Shown here in pieces: positions 5,314 through 13,108 of a DNA stretch of 13,108 nucleotides. The stretch is taken from the NCBI GenBank assembly GCA_021156345.1, contig JAJNDJ010000005.1, positions 1-13,108 of the forward strand, in the 5' to 3' direction. The stretch's first letter is position 1, and each line of letters begins with the position of its first letter. The notes below the pieces were generated by a model. That model saw only the letters and a program-made list of their open reading frames with translations. It was not told where the DNA came from and made no database searches. The DNA comes from Rubrobacteraceae bacterium. Its GTDB lineage: Bacteria; Actinomycetota; Rubrobacteria; Rubrobacterales; Rubrobacteraceae. The translations under genes were made by a program, and so were the position numbers.

Positions 5314-6564
5314 CTAGGTTGTCTTCGCGGATCTGGGGTTAGGCGGTACGGCGCCGTCATGGAGCGCGAGCCGGAGCGTCTCTGCGAGTTCCGAAGGATC
5401 CGACCGGCGGACCAGCACCTCCGGCGTACCGTGCCAACCGGCACAATCTCGCAGTGCATTAGCAATGCCGGAGACGAGAGCGTCGTTGATCTGCGCATCC
5501 GGCTCCAGGTGGATGGCCTTGACCTCGAAGGTTCCCTGCTTGCGGTGGGCCTTGGCGTCGAGCCTGCCCACAAGGGCTCCGTTGTGGAGTATCGGGAGGG
5601 AGTAGTATCCGTACCTGCGGCGGGCAGCCGGAGTGTAGACCTCGATCTTGTACTCGAAGCCGAAGAGCTCGAGAGCCCGCGCCCGGTCCCAGACGATGGG
5701 ATCGAAGGGGGAAAGCAAGGTCGTGACGGAAGACTGCAGTCCGTTGAATAGGATCTTCTCCGCCGGCTCCGCGTTGCCTGGGTGTACGTAAGCAGGCTCG
5801 TCGAGACCCTCGATCCCGGCACGGACGAGTTCCCCTTCGTCGGCCAGCTCTTCGAGCAGCCCGGCGACACCCTTCTTGGGCGTGCGGAAGTAGTCAGGAA
5901 CCCAGCGGGCCACGGCGACGCCTAGCGCGCGTACCGCCTTGAGAGCCAGCGCCCGCCGCACCTCCTGTCCGTTCGGAGCGATGGCGTCTTCCCAGTCTGG
6001 CAGCGCGTTCGCCAGCACGCGCTCGCGCAGATCGTAGACGCGGTGGAAGTTCTCGCGGCGAGAGATCATGAGCTCCCCCGCGGCGAACAGGTGCTCTAGC
6101 GCCCGCTTCTCGGGCTTCCACTCCCACCAACCTCCGCCCCGCCCGTCGGTACGCGCGAACTCCGCAGCGCGCACGGGACCGTTCTCGTTGACGCGCTCCA
6201 TCACGTGCTTGATCTCCTCGTGATGAGCCCGCATCCAGGTTCTGGTCTTCTCCCCTCCCTCTATCATGAGCCGGCGGTACAGGCCGTAGTCCTCGATCGG
6301 GATAAAGCACGCCGCGTGCGACCAGTACTCGAACAGAGCTCCCTCCGCCAGTAGCTCGTCCAGCCACCGCGGCTCATAGGAGCCTAGTCTGCTCCACAAC
6401 ACCAGATAAGGGCTGCGCGCGACGACAGATATAGAGTCGATCTGCAACACCCCCATCCGCCGGATGGTCTCTCGAACGTCATCCTTCGTGGCACGCTTCG
6501 GGACAGTGCCCAGACCCTGCGCCGCGAGCAATAATTCCCGTGCCGCCTCAACCGAAAACTCCAT
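5314..6564 (-). CDS. Winged-helix DNA glycosylase of the YcaQ/AlkX (HTH_42) family
   Basis: A 416-residue protein. ATG 6564 is preferred because GGAGG lies eight bases before it; a GTG three codons earlier overlaps that ribosome-binding site. The diagnostic feature is Q41-I-D43 in GVLQIDSISVVARSPYLVLWSRLG (38-61): the Q-x-D catalytic motif of YcaQ/AlkX glycosylases, which unhook interstrand crosslinks and remove alkylated bases. Next come YEPRWLDELL and LFEYWSHAACFIP (about 78-89), a conserved block of the family. The remaining winged-helix units and C-terminal beta domain include YGYYSLPILHNGALVGRLDAKAHR. Homologues protect bacteria from crosslinking and alkylating natural products, sometimes as self-resistance; the Streptomyces relative AlkZ sits in an azinomycin cluster. 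It reads toward the VOC gene, 106 bases apart, and may share its transcript. Confidence 0.87.
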   Translation of the reverse strand: MEFSVEAARELLLAAQGLGTVPKRATKDDVRETIRRMGVLQIDSISVVARSPYLVLWSRLGSYEPRWLDELLAEGALFEYWSHAACFIPIEDYGLYRRLMIEGGEKTRTWMRAHHEEIKHVMERVNENGPVRAAEFARTDGRGGGWWEWKPEKRALEHLFAAGELMISRRENFHRVYDLRERVLANALPDWEDAIAPNGQEVRRALALKAVRALGVAVARWVPDYFRTPKKGVAGLLEELADEGELVRAGIEGLDEPAYVHPGNAEPAEKILFNGLQSSVTTLLSPFDPIVWDRARALELFGFEYKIEVYTPAARRRYGYYSLPILHNGALVGRLDAKAHRKQGTFEVKAIHLEPDAQINDALVSGIANALRDCAGWHGTPEVLVRRSDPSELAETLRLALHDGAVPPNPRSAKTT

Positions 6565-6586
6565 GGGTCCCACCTCCAGTCGACGA

Positions 6587-6602
6587 CCGTATAGTTATAC
6601 GG
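6587..6602 (-). promoter_or_regulatory. Perfect 7-2-7 palindrome upstream of the YcaQ-like gene
   Basis: CCGTATAGTTATACGG on the plus strand has 7-base arms and a 2-base centre. It sits 22 bases before the ATG and 9 bases before the GGAGG site of the glycosylase gene. On the minus strand it contains TATAAC (6599-6594), a near-consensus -10 box, so a bound protein would block transcription; the matching -35 position (TCGTTA) is poor. It is a candidate operator for a dimeric regulator not identified here. Confidence 0.5.
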
Positions 6603-6650
6603 CAGGCACCCGAGCGTAACGAGTATCAGGTTTTGGCTTAAGCCTGTTGC

Positions 6651-8081
6651 CTATCCAGGCAGCAAACTTCGCCCCATCAGGAACTGGTCCGTCTGACGGG
6701 CCGCCTTGCGGCCTTCGGCGATGGCCGTGACGATCAGATCAGCCCCCAGCCTGGCGTCACCGGCGACGAAGACATTGGGCTCTTTCGTACCGAAACCTTT
6801 CTCGGATTGGATCGCGCCGCGCTCGGTGTAGCCGAGGTCCATGTCTTGGAGGAAGCGGTCGCGCACGGGGCCCGTGAAGCCGATGGCGAGCAGCACGAGG
6901 TCTGCCTCTATCCCGAAGTCCGTGCCCTCTTTGGGGACGGTTTTGCCGTCAGGGGTACGCTCGGTCTCGACGGCGTGCATCCTTTCCACGTGGCCGCCTG
7001 TACCCGAGAAACCTTTGACGGCGACGGAGAAACCGCGCTCGCCGCCCTCCTCGTGGGCCGGGTAGGTGTGCAGGATCAAGGGCCAGTCTGGCCAGGTGAG
7101 GTGGTCGGGCGTGTCTGGTGGGCGGGGGCCGTGGGTCAGAACCTTCACCGAGGCGCAGCCCTCGCGGTGGGCGTTGCCGAGGCAGTCTGCGCTCGTGTCG
7201 CCGCCGCCGAGGATTACGACGTTCTTGTCCGCGGCGGAGATCTCGACCTCCGCGTTGGTCGGGAGGCCTGCCACCCTCCTGTTCTGCTGCACCAGGTAGT
7301 CCATCGCGAGATGGATGCCGCCGAGTTCTCGGCCAGGCACGTCGAGGTCGCGTCCCTGCAGGGCGCCGACGGCTAGGACGATGGCGTCGAACTCGCTCTT
7401 GAGGTCCTCCGTGGTCGGGTTCTCGCCGACATGGGCGTTGGTGCGGAACTCGACGCCTTCCTCTTCCATGATGGCGATGCGGCGGTCGACGACCCACTTT
7501 TCGATCTTGTAGTCGGGGATCCCGTACCTGAGGAGTCCACCGATCTTATCGTCCTTCTCGAAGACGACGGCGGTGTGCCCAGCCCAGTTGAGCTGCTGCG
7601 CAGCTGCGAGCCCGGCGGGCCCGCTGCCAACGATGGCGACCTTCCTGCCTGTACGCTTCTCCGGCGGTGTCGGACTGGGGACGACCCATCCTTCCTCGAA
7701 GGCCCTGTTGATTATGGAGAGTTCTATCTCCTTTATGGTCACGGGCTTGTCGTTGATGGCGAGGACGCACGCAGCCTCGCACGGGGCAGGGCAGAGCATC
7801 CCCGTGAACTCGGGGAAGTTGTTGGTCTGGTGCAGGCGGTCTATGGCCTGCTTCCAGTGCTCGCGATAGACGAGGTCGTTCCAGTCGGGGATCAGGTTTC
7901 CCAGGGGGCAGCCCGTGTTGCAGAAAGGCACGCCGCAGTCCATGCAGCGCGAGGCCTGGCCCCTCAGCCCATCGTCGGGCATGGGCTCGTAGACATAGCG
8001 GTAGTCCTGGACGCGCTCCTCGACGGTCCGCTTCGGGGTCGGCTTGCGTCCGATCTTGAGGAAGCCCTTCGGGTCCCCCAC
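6651..8081 (-). CDS. gltD: Glutamate synthase small (beta) subunit, NADPH oxidoreductase
   Basis: A 476-residue flavoprotein that takes electrons from NADPH and passes them through FAD and iron-sulfur clusters to the large subunit. I place the start at GTG 8081, giving [18 protein letters not shown], the usual GltD N-terminus; the frame is open 33 codons further, but that overlaps gltB. The first cysteine set is C46, C49, C54 and C58 (CMDCGVPFCNTGC), the second C97, C101 and C105 (CPAPCEAAC); together they bind two 4Fe-4S clusters. The FAD loop is GSGPAG at 152-157, the NADPH loop GGGDTS at 292-297, and the second FAD contact is VFVAGDARLGADLIVTAIAEGRKAA near the C-terminus. The GTG shares one base with the gltB stop (TAGTG), so translation is coupled. 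Confidence 0.97.
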   Translation of the reverse strand: MGDPKGFLKIGRKPTPKRTVEERVQDYRYVYEPMPDDGLRGQASRCMDCGVPFCNTGCPLGNLIPDWNDLVYREHWKQAIDRLHQTNNFPEFTGMLCPAPCEAACVLAINDKPVTIKEIELSIINRAFEEGWVVPSPTPPEKRTGRKVAIVGSGPAGLAAAQQLNWAGHTAVVFEKDDKIGGLLRYGIPDYKIEKWVVDRRIAIMEEEGVEFRTNAHVGENPTTEDLKSEFDAIVLAVGALQGRDLDVPGRELGGIHLAMDYLVQQNRRVAGLPTNAEVEISAADKNVVILGGGDTSADCLGNAHREGCASVKVLTHGPRPPDTPDHLTWPDWPLILHTYPAHEEGGERGFSVAVKGFSGTGGHVERMHAVETERTPDGKTVPKEGTDFGIEADLVLLAIGFTGPVRDRFLQDMDLGYTERGAIQSEKGFGTKEPNVFVAGDARLGADLIVTAIAEGRKAARQTDQFLMGRSLLPG

Positions 8082-11000
8082 TAGCTCGCAACCTCCAGCT
8101 CGGTCTCCTGCCGCTCCCTCAAGACCCGCTTGAGGTCGTGCGGCATCACCTTGACGAAGTTGGGCAGAACCTCGTCCCAATCGTCGAGCACGCGCCGCGC
8201 CAGGTCACTCCCGCTCCACTGCAGGTGCCGCTCGACCATGCCGTGCAGGAGCTCGATGTCCTCCTCGCTCTGCACGGCCTCGAGACCGACCATGTCCATG
8301 TTGCACAGGCTCTCCAAGCGCTCCGCCTCGTCGAGCACGAACGCCACGCCGCCGCTCATGCCGGCTGCGAAGTTACGCCCCGTCTCGCCGAGCACCACGA
8401 CGACCCCGCCGGTCATGTACTCGCAGGCATGGTCGCCTACGCCATCGACCACGGTGTGGGCGCCCGAGTTCCTGACGGCGAAGCGCTCCCCTGCGAAGCC
8501 TCTGAAGTACGCCTCCCCGCCCGTCGCCCCATAGAGCGCCACGTTGCCGACGACGACGTTCCTGGTCGGCTTGTAGGCAGCGAGCCTCGAAGGGAATACG
8601 GCGAGCCTGCCACCAGAGAGTCCCTTTCCGACGTAGTCGTTGGTCGTGCCTTCGAGGGTGAAGGTCAGGCCGCTGGCTAGCCACGCGCCGAAGGACTGGC
8701 CCGCGACGCCGTGGAAGTCTACGCGGACCGTGCCGTCGGACAGGCCCTCGTTGCCGTAACGCCTGGCGACCTCCCCCGAGAGCATCCCGCCGACCGTGCG
8801 GTTGGTGTTCGTTATGGGTTGCTCGAAGCGGATCTCTTCACCATTTTCGAGTGCCGGCATGCACTTCTCGATCAACTCGTTATCCAGCGATTTCTCGAGT
8901 CCATGATCCTGGTTCTCGGAGTGGCGGATCGCCTCTCCTTCCGGTGCCTCGACCCGATGGAGCAACGCCGAGAGATCCACGCCGCGGGCCTTCCAGTGCT
9001 CGATGGCCCCGCGCATCTTGAGTCTATCGGCGCGTCCGATCATCTCCTCGAAGGTCCTGAAGCCCATCCTGGCCATGTACTCCCGCACCTCTTCGGCGAT
9101 GAAGAAGAAGTAGTTGATGACGTGCTCGGGCGTACCGGTAAAGCGCTTTCTGAGCTCAGGATCCTGGGTCGCGATACCAACCGGGCACGTGTTCAGATGG
9201 CATACGCGCATCATGATGCAGCCCGTGGCCACGAGCGGCGCCGTCGAGAAAGCGAAGTCCTCGGCCCCGAGGAGCGCCGCCACGGTGACGTCGCGTCCCG
9301 TCTTGAGTTGGCCGTCGGTCTGCAGGATCACACGCCCTCGCAGCCCGTTCTCGACGAGCACCTGCTGGGCTTCGGCGATCCCGAGCTCCCACGGCAGCCC
9401 TGCGTGCTTTATGGAAGAGAGCGGAGAGGCCCCCGTCCCGCCATCGTGGCCCGAGATGGTGATATGGTCGGCCTTCGCTTTTGCTACGCCTGCCGCGACC
9501 GTCCCGACCCCGACCTCGGCGACGAGCTTCACGCTTACTCTGGCCCGTGGGTTGGCATTCTTCAGGTCGTGGATGAGCTGAGCAAGGTCCTCGATCGAGT
9601 AGATGTCGTGGTGGGGCGGCGGTGAGATCAGACCCACGCCAGGCGTGGAGTACCGTATCTTCGCTATGTACTCGCTGATCTTGTGTCCGGGCAACTGACC
9701 GCCCTCGCCTGGCTTGGACCCTTGCGCCATCTTGATCTGCAACTGGTCCGCGTTGACCAGGTACTCCGTTGTGACGCCGAAACGGCCGCTCGCAACCTGC
9801 TTGATGGCGCTGCGCCGGCTGTCACCGTTCTCGTCCGGCGTGAAGCGCTTGGGGTCCTCACCACCCTCACCGGTGTTGGACTTGCCACCTATGCGGTTCA
9901 TCGCGATGGCGAGGGTCTCGTGCGCCTCCTTGGAGAGGGAGCCGAGAGACATCGCGCCAGTCGTGAAGCGCTTGAGGATCTCACTTGCAGGCTCGACCTC
10001 CTCTATTGGGACGGGCCTCTCTTCGAACCCGAAGAGGCCGCGCAATGTAGCGAAGCGCGCGCTATGGTCGTCGAAGTGACGGGTAAACTCTTTGAAGGTC
10101 TCGAAATTCCCCGTCTTTACGGCGCGCTGGAGGGGAGGGATGCTCGTCTGGTTCCACTGGTGGTACTGGCCCTGCGCCCTTAGCTGATACTCGCCCCCGA
10201 CCTCGAGCTCCTCGGCGTTGTCCCAGGCAGCAGAGAAGGCACTCGTGTGGCGTTCCAGGGTCTCGCGTGCCAGCGCGTCCATCCCGACGCCGCCAACGCG
10301 AGAGGCGGTGCCCGTAAAGCACCTGTCTATAAGCGTCTGGTTCAGGCCCACGGCCTCGAAGATCTGGGCCCCGCAATAGGAGAAGAGCGTGGAGATGCCC
10401 ATCTTGGAGATGACCTTGAGCAGCCCCTTCCCTACGGCCTTGACGTAGTTCTTCGCCGCCTCCTCGGGGCCGACGCCCTCCATGAGGTGCGAGCCTGCGA
10501 GATCTTCTATCGTCTCGAAGGCGAGGTATGGGTTCACGGCGGTCGCGCCGTAGCCTACGAGGAGGGCGAAGTGGTGGACCTCACGCGCCTCCGCGGTCTC
10601 GACGACGAGGGTGGTGGCCGTCCTTATGCCTGCCCGCACCAGGTGGTGGTGAACGCTCGCGGTGGCGAGGAGGCTAGGTATGGGGGCCTGCGTCTCGTTC
10701 ACGCCTCTGTCGCTCAAGACCAGGACCGCAGATCCTGCCTTGACCGCGCTCTCGGCCTTCGCGCAAAGCCTGCCCAGGGCCTCCTCCATCCCCTCCTCGC
10801 CGGCCGAGACGGGGAAGAGGGTAGGGAGAGTCGTCGAGTTCGCCCGTTCGTCGCCGAGGGCCCGGATCTTCTCCAGTTCCGCCGCCGTAAGGACAGGCTG
10901 GTCGATGAGCACCCGCCTGCAGTGCTTCTTGGTCTCGTCGAAGAGGTTCTGCTCGGGCCCGAGGCTCATCTTGAGCGACATGACCAGCTCCTCGCGCAAG

Positions 11001-12568
11001 GGGTCTATCGGAGGATTGGTGACCTGCGCGAAGTGCTGCTTGAAGTACGAAAACAACAGCTGTGGCCTCTCGGAGAGCACTGCCAGAGGCGTATCCGTGC
11101 CCATGGAACCGTCAGGCTCCTTGCCGTTCTGCGCCATCGGAGCGAGAAGTATGCGCTGGTCTTCGATAGTGTACCCAAAGGCCCGCTGGCGCTCGAGGAG
11201 CGAGGCCGGTTCGGGACGCGGCTCGGCGTCGGGCTCGGGGAGCTCGTTCAGGTGGATCTCACCCTCCTCGAGCCAACGCCCGTACGGCTGCCGCCGGAAG
11301 AGCGGCCTCTTGACGTCCTCGTCATGCAGCAGCTCGTGCCTCTCGGTGTCGACGACGAGCATCTTGCCCGGCTGGAGCCTCCAGCGTTCGATCACGTCCT
11401 CAGCAGGCACCCTCAAAGCCCCATCCTCCGATGCCATGATGACCCTGCCGTCACGGGTAACGGAGTACCGCGCAGGGCGCAACCCGTTCCTATCCAGCGT
11501 GGCGCCGACGATACGGCCATCGGTGAAGGCGACCGCCGCAGGGCCGTCCCACGGCTCCATGAGGGCGCTGTGGTACTGGTAGAAGGCGCGCCTGTCCGGG
11601 TGCATCAACCCGTCGTTCTCCCAGGCCTCGGGGATCATCATGGCGACCGCGTGCGGAAGGCTTCGCCCGGCGAGGTGCAACAGCTCCAGGGCGTTGTCGA
11701 AGGAGGCCGAGTCGCTCTGGCCGGGCAAAATGACCGGTGATAGCTTCTCCAGATCCTCCCCAAAGAGCTCAGAACGCAGACGGCTTTCGCGGGCCCGCAT
11801 CCAGTTTATGTTGCCCCTTATGGTGTTGACCTCGCCGTTGTGCGCGATATAGCGGTAAGGGTGCGCGAGCTCCCAGCTACCCAGGGTGTTCGTGGAGAAC
11901 CGTTCGTGAACTAGCGCTATCGCGCTTGCGAACGCCGCATCCCCGAGGTCGGGATAGAACCGCGACAACTGCCGCCCCTTCAAGAGTCCCTTGTAGATGA
12001 TCGTCTTCGAGGAGAGGCTGACGACGTAGCATCCGTGCGAGTCCTCGACGGCCTTGTGCAGCCGGCGCCTTATGACGTAGAGCTTCCGCTCGAAAGCCGC
12101 CTCGTCTCCGCCGCGGCGCCCTATAAAGAACTGCCTGATGCGCGGCATGACACTGCGCGCGACCTTACCGACCGCCTCGGGCACGATGGGTACGTCCCTG
12201 AAGCCCAGGAGATCCTGGCCCTCCTCGGCGCATATCTCCGCGAGCCGGCCCTCGCAGCCGAGCCCCTCGACCTCCCCCGACTCGAAGAGCATCCCCACCC
12301 CGTAGAATCCCGCCTCGGGAAGCTCTATACCAAGCTTTTTGCACTCCTTGCGGAAGAAGCCGTCGGGGATCTGGGTGAGTACCCCGGCCCCGTCCCCCGT
12401 CTCAGGGTCGCTCCCCGTCGTCCCCCTGTGCTCCAGGTTGTGCAGGACCTCGAGGCCTTCCTCGACCGTCTCCCGCGTCCTGCGCCCGTCGAGCCTCGCT
12501 ACGAACCCGAGCCCGCAAGCATCGTGCTCGTACATGGGGTCGTAAAGTCCGGCTCCAGGGGTCAACAA
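8081..12568 (-). CDS. gltB: Glutamate synthase large (alpha) subunit
   Basis: A 1495-residue enzyme that makes two glutamates from glutamine and 2-oxoglutarate with GltD as electron donor. It starts at TTG 12568 (a second TTG follows at once), with AGGAG five bases upstream. Domain order: class II glutamine amidotransferase from C18, the nucleophile left at the N-terminus after removal of a 17-residue propeptide ([10 protein letters not shown]), to about 430, with HERFSTNT (221-228) and HNGEVNT (243-249); a central domain at about 470-760; an FMN and 2-oxoglutarate synthase domain at about 800-1190, with GAMSLGSLS (871-879) and [12 protein letters not shown] (1038-1049); a 3Fe-4S site of C1117, C1123 and C1128; and the C-terminal GXGXG beta-helix (about 1255-1450), which connects the two active sites. 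Length matches bacterial GltB and no frameshift is present. Active with glutamine synthetase in ammonia assimilation. Confidence 0.98.
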   Translation of the reverse strand: MLTPGAGLYDPMYEHDACGLGFVARLDGRRTRETVEEGLEVLHNLEHRGTTGSDPETGDGAGVLTQIPDGFFRKECKKLGIELPEAGFYGVGMLFESGEVEGLGCEGRLAEICAEEGQDLLGFRDVPIVPEAVGKVARSVMPRIRQFFIGRRGGDEAAFERKLYVIRRRLHKAVEDSHGCYVVSLSSKTIIYKGLLKGRQLSRFYPDLGDAAFASAIALVHERFSTNTLGSWELAHPYRYIAHNGEVNTIRGNINWMRARESRLRSELFGEDLEKLSPVILPGQSDSASFDNALELLHLAGRSLPHAVAMMIPEAWENDGLMHPDRRAFYQYHSALMEPWDGPAAVAFTDGRIVGATLDRNGLRPARYSVTRDGRVIMASEDGALRVPAEDVIERWRLQPGKMLVVDTERHELLHDEDVKRPLFRRQPYGRWLEEGEIHLNELPEPDAEPRPEPASLLERQRAFGYTIEDQRILLAPMAQNGKEPDGSMGTDTPLAVLSERPQLLFSYFKQHFAQVTNPPIDPLREELVMSLKMSLGPEQNLFDETKKHCRRVLIDQPVLTAAELEKIRALGDERANSTTLPTLFPVSAGEEGMEEALGRLCAKAESAVKAGSAVLVLSDRGVNETQAPIPSLLATASVHHHLVRAGIRTATTLVVETAEAREVHHFALLVGYGATAVNPYLAFETIEDLAGSHLMEGVGPEEAAKNYVKAVGKGLLKVISKMGISTLFSYCGAQIFEAVGLNQTLIDRCFTGTASRVGGVGMDALARETLERHTSAFSAAWDNAEELEVGGEYQLRAQGQYHQWNQTSIPPLQRAVKTGNFETFKEFTRHFDDHSARFATLRGLFGFEERPVPIEEVEPASEILKRFTTGAMSLGSLSKEAHETLAIAMNRIGGKSNTGEGGEDPKRFTPDENGDSRRSAIKQVASGRFGVTTEYLVNADQLQIKMAQGSKPGEGGQLPGHKISEYIAKIRYSTPGVGLISPPPHHDIYSIEDLAQLIHDLKNANPRARVSVKLVAEVGVGTVAAGVAKAKADHITISGHDGGTGASPLSSIKHAGLPWELGIAEAQQVLVENGLRGRVILQTDGQLKTGRDVTVAALLGAEDFAFSTAPLVATGCIMMRVCHLNTCPVGIATQDPELRKRFTGTPEHVINYFFFIAEEVREYMARMGFRTFEEMIGRADRLKMRGAIEHWKARGVDLSALLHRVEAPEGEAIRHSENQDHGLEKSLDNELIEKCMPALENGEEIRFEQPITNTNRTVGGMLSGEVARRYGNEGLSDGTVRVDFHGVAGQSFGAWLASGLTFTLEGTTNDYVGKGLSGGRLAVFPSRLAAYKPTRNVVVGNVALYGATGGEAYFRGFAGERFAVRNSGAHTVVDGVGDHACEYMTGGVVVVLGETGRNFAAGMSGGVAFVLDEAERLESLCNMDMVGLEAVQSEEDIELLHGMVERHLQWSGSDLARRVLDDWDEVLPNFVKVMPHDLKRVLRERQETELEVAS

Positions 12569-12587
12569 GTCCTCTCCTATGGAATTC

Positions 12588-12612
12588 GCAAAGAGGCCTT
12601 GAGCCTCTTTGC
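12588..12612 (-). promoter_or_regulatory. Perfect 10-bp hairpin in the gltB leader
   Basis: GCAAAGAGGC and GCCTCTTTGC pair fully around a 5-base loop. The hairpin ends nine bases before the AGGAG ribosome-binding site of gltB. No U-tract follows in the transcript direction, so it does not look like a terminator for the upstream gene. Its position suits control of gltB translation or mRNA stability, or a protein-binding palindrome. Confidence 0.5.
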
Positions 12613-12640
12613 AAGCATTTCAGCACGCTCCGACCTTCGC

Positions 12641-12690
12641 CTTCGCTTGTCAGCACCTCAGCTTGTCAGCTTTTGGTTTCGCTTGTAGCC
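12641..12690. repeat. Short direct repeats between gltB and the coiled-coil gene
   Basis: GCTTGTCAGC occurs at 12645-12654 and 12661-12670, and GCTTGTAGCC, the same word with TC lost, at 12681-12690; TTCGC precedes the first and third copies, and CCTTCGCCTTCGC runs into the first. Spacing is 16 then 20 bases. The 12613-12747 gap otherwise shows no reading frame or promoter I can defend. Confidence 0.4.
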
Positions 12691-12747
12691 GAATGCGCGA
12701 TTGGCGGTCGCTACCTCTGGGAGAATCGTTTTGATGCTCGGGTAACG

Positions 12748-13074
12748 CTAGAGCTCATCGAGTGCGGTCCTGAGCTTCTCCTCTTCCTCGAGCAGCACGG
12801 AGAGGTGGATGCGCAACTCGGCGGCCTCGGCCTCTACCTCGGCGAGACGAAGGGTGAGCTCTCTCTCTCGGGCGGCGGTCTCGGGGTCGCGCCGTTTGGC
12901 GCGGTAGCGCTCGCGGATGTACTTCAGGCGTTCTGCGGCGTCGCGACGCACGCGTTCGCGGTCGGCTTTGAACTCCTCGCCCTGCACGTATTCCCTGACG
13001 CGTTTCACCCGCGCGTCGGAGAGAAGTTCTGAAATGATCTCCGCCGAGGTCTGCTTGAAAAACCTGTTGGCCAT
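12748..13074 (-). CDS. Small charged coiled-coil protein of unknown function
   Basis: A 108-residue protein I do not recognise. ATG 13074 has AAGGAG seven bases upstream, so it is a real gene start. The N-terminus (MANRFFKQTSAEIISELLSD) is followed by an almost continuous helix rich in Arg, Lys, Glu, Ala and Leu. About residues 22-62 are strongly basic (RVKRVREY, KADRERVRRDAAERLKYIRERYRAKRR), and 66-108 are acidic with leucines at heptad-like spacing (ARERELTLRLAEVEAEAAELRIHLSVLLEEEEKLRTALDEL). It has no cysteine, signal peptide, membrane segment or metal site. It lies 179 bases upstream of gltB on the same strand and has its own -10 box, so any role in glutamate synthase expression is only a guess. 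Confidence 0.7.
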   Translation of the reverse strand: MANRFFKQTSAEIISELLSDARVKRVREYVQGEEFKADRERVRRDAAERLKYIRERYRAKRRDPETAARERELTLRLAEVEAEAAELRIHLSVLLEEEEKLRTALDEL

Positions 13075-13099
13075 GGGACTACTCCTTCTGCTCCCCCTG

Positions 13100-13105
13100 A
13101 TTGTA
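13100..13105 (-). promoter_or_regulatory. -10 box of the coiled-coil gene
   Basis: On the minus strand this reads TACAAT, one base from the sigma-70 consensus, 25 bases upstream of the ATG. The -35 region lies outside the window. Confidence 0.4.
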
Positions 13106-13108
13106 CCC

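Noticed and set aside
5208..5870. N-terminal extension of the VOC protein by 221 codons
   Set aside because: The added sequence is low-complexity Ser/Arg/Pro, lies antisense to the YcaQ-like gene, and a good ribosome-binding site precedes ATG 5207.
6429..6446. Partial match to the padR operator (ATATAGAGTCGATCTGCA)
   Set aside because: It has no inverted second arm and encodes the conserved LQIDSIS motif of the glycosylase, so coding constraint explains it.
6635..6644. GGCTTAAGCC palindrome downstream of gltD as a terminator
   Set aside because: The stem is five bases with no loop and no T-run follows on the minus strand, so it cannot act as an intrinsic terminator as written.
8082..8180. 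Longer gltD start inside gltB
   Set aside because: The extra 33 residues do not resemble GltD and overlap conserved gltB coding sequence; GTG 8081 gives the normal N-terminus.
10247..11740. Open frame of 497 codons on the plus strand
   Set aside because: It is antisense to gltB, whose complete domain set and catalytic motifs account for this stretch; long opposite-strand frames are expected in high-GC genes.

Overview
This is a 13.1 kb window of high-GC bacterial chromosome with about ten complete genes, one partial gene, and short intergenic gaps. Frequent AGG arginine and ATA isoleucine codons in a GC-rich background, GTG and TTG starts, strong GGAGG ribosome-binding sites and the gene families together suggest an actinobacterium of the Rubrobacter type. 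That placement is a recollection-based inference; nothing here proves the genus. I see no tRNA, rRNA, insertion sequence or CRISPR array.

Left edge (1-826): the start of an HtpX-like M48 protease gene and a complete lemA run leftwards as a pair. A divergent intergenic region holds a perfect TATAAT box for lemA and a degenerate 7-bp tandem repeat that falls exactly where the next gene should start. Positions 827-1567 encode a SAM-dependent methyltransferase whose start is unresolved.

Middle (1.6-6.6 kb): a run of small regulatory, redox and protective genes. A PadR-family repressor has a consensus promoter overlaid by two 7-2-7 palindromes 14 bp apart, and overlaps a deazaflavin-dependent (F420-type) nitroreductase-family gene. 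After a strong hairpin without a U-tract and an inverted repeat come a SnoaL/SgcJ-like protein and an FAD monooxygenase that overlap by ATGA. Facing them on the minus strand are a VOC (glyoxalase/PhnB-like) protein and a YcaQ/AlkX-type winged-helix DNA glycosylase, the latter with its own 7-2-7 palindrome just upstream. Taken together the families fit modification or detoxification of small aromatic or reactive compounds plus DNA-damage repair, but the substrate is unknown.

Right part (6.65-12.57 kb, minus strand): the two subunits of NADPH glutamate synthase, gltB then gltD, joined by a one-base TAGTG overlap. This is the central nitrogen-assimilation step that works with glutamine synthetase. 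The gltB leader carries a perfect 10-bp hairpin right before the ribosome-binding site and short GCTTGTCAGC-type repeats. Upstream, on the same strand, is a small charged coiled-coil protein of unknown function with its own -10 box at the window edge.
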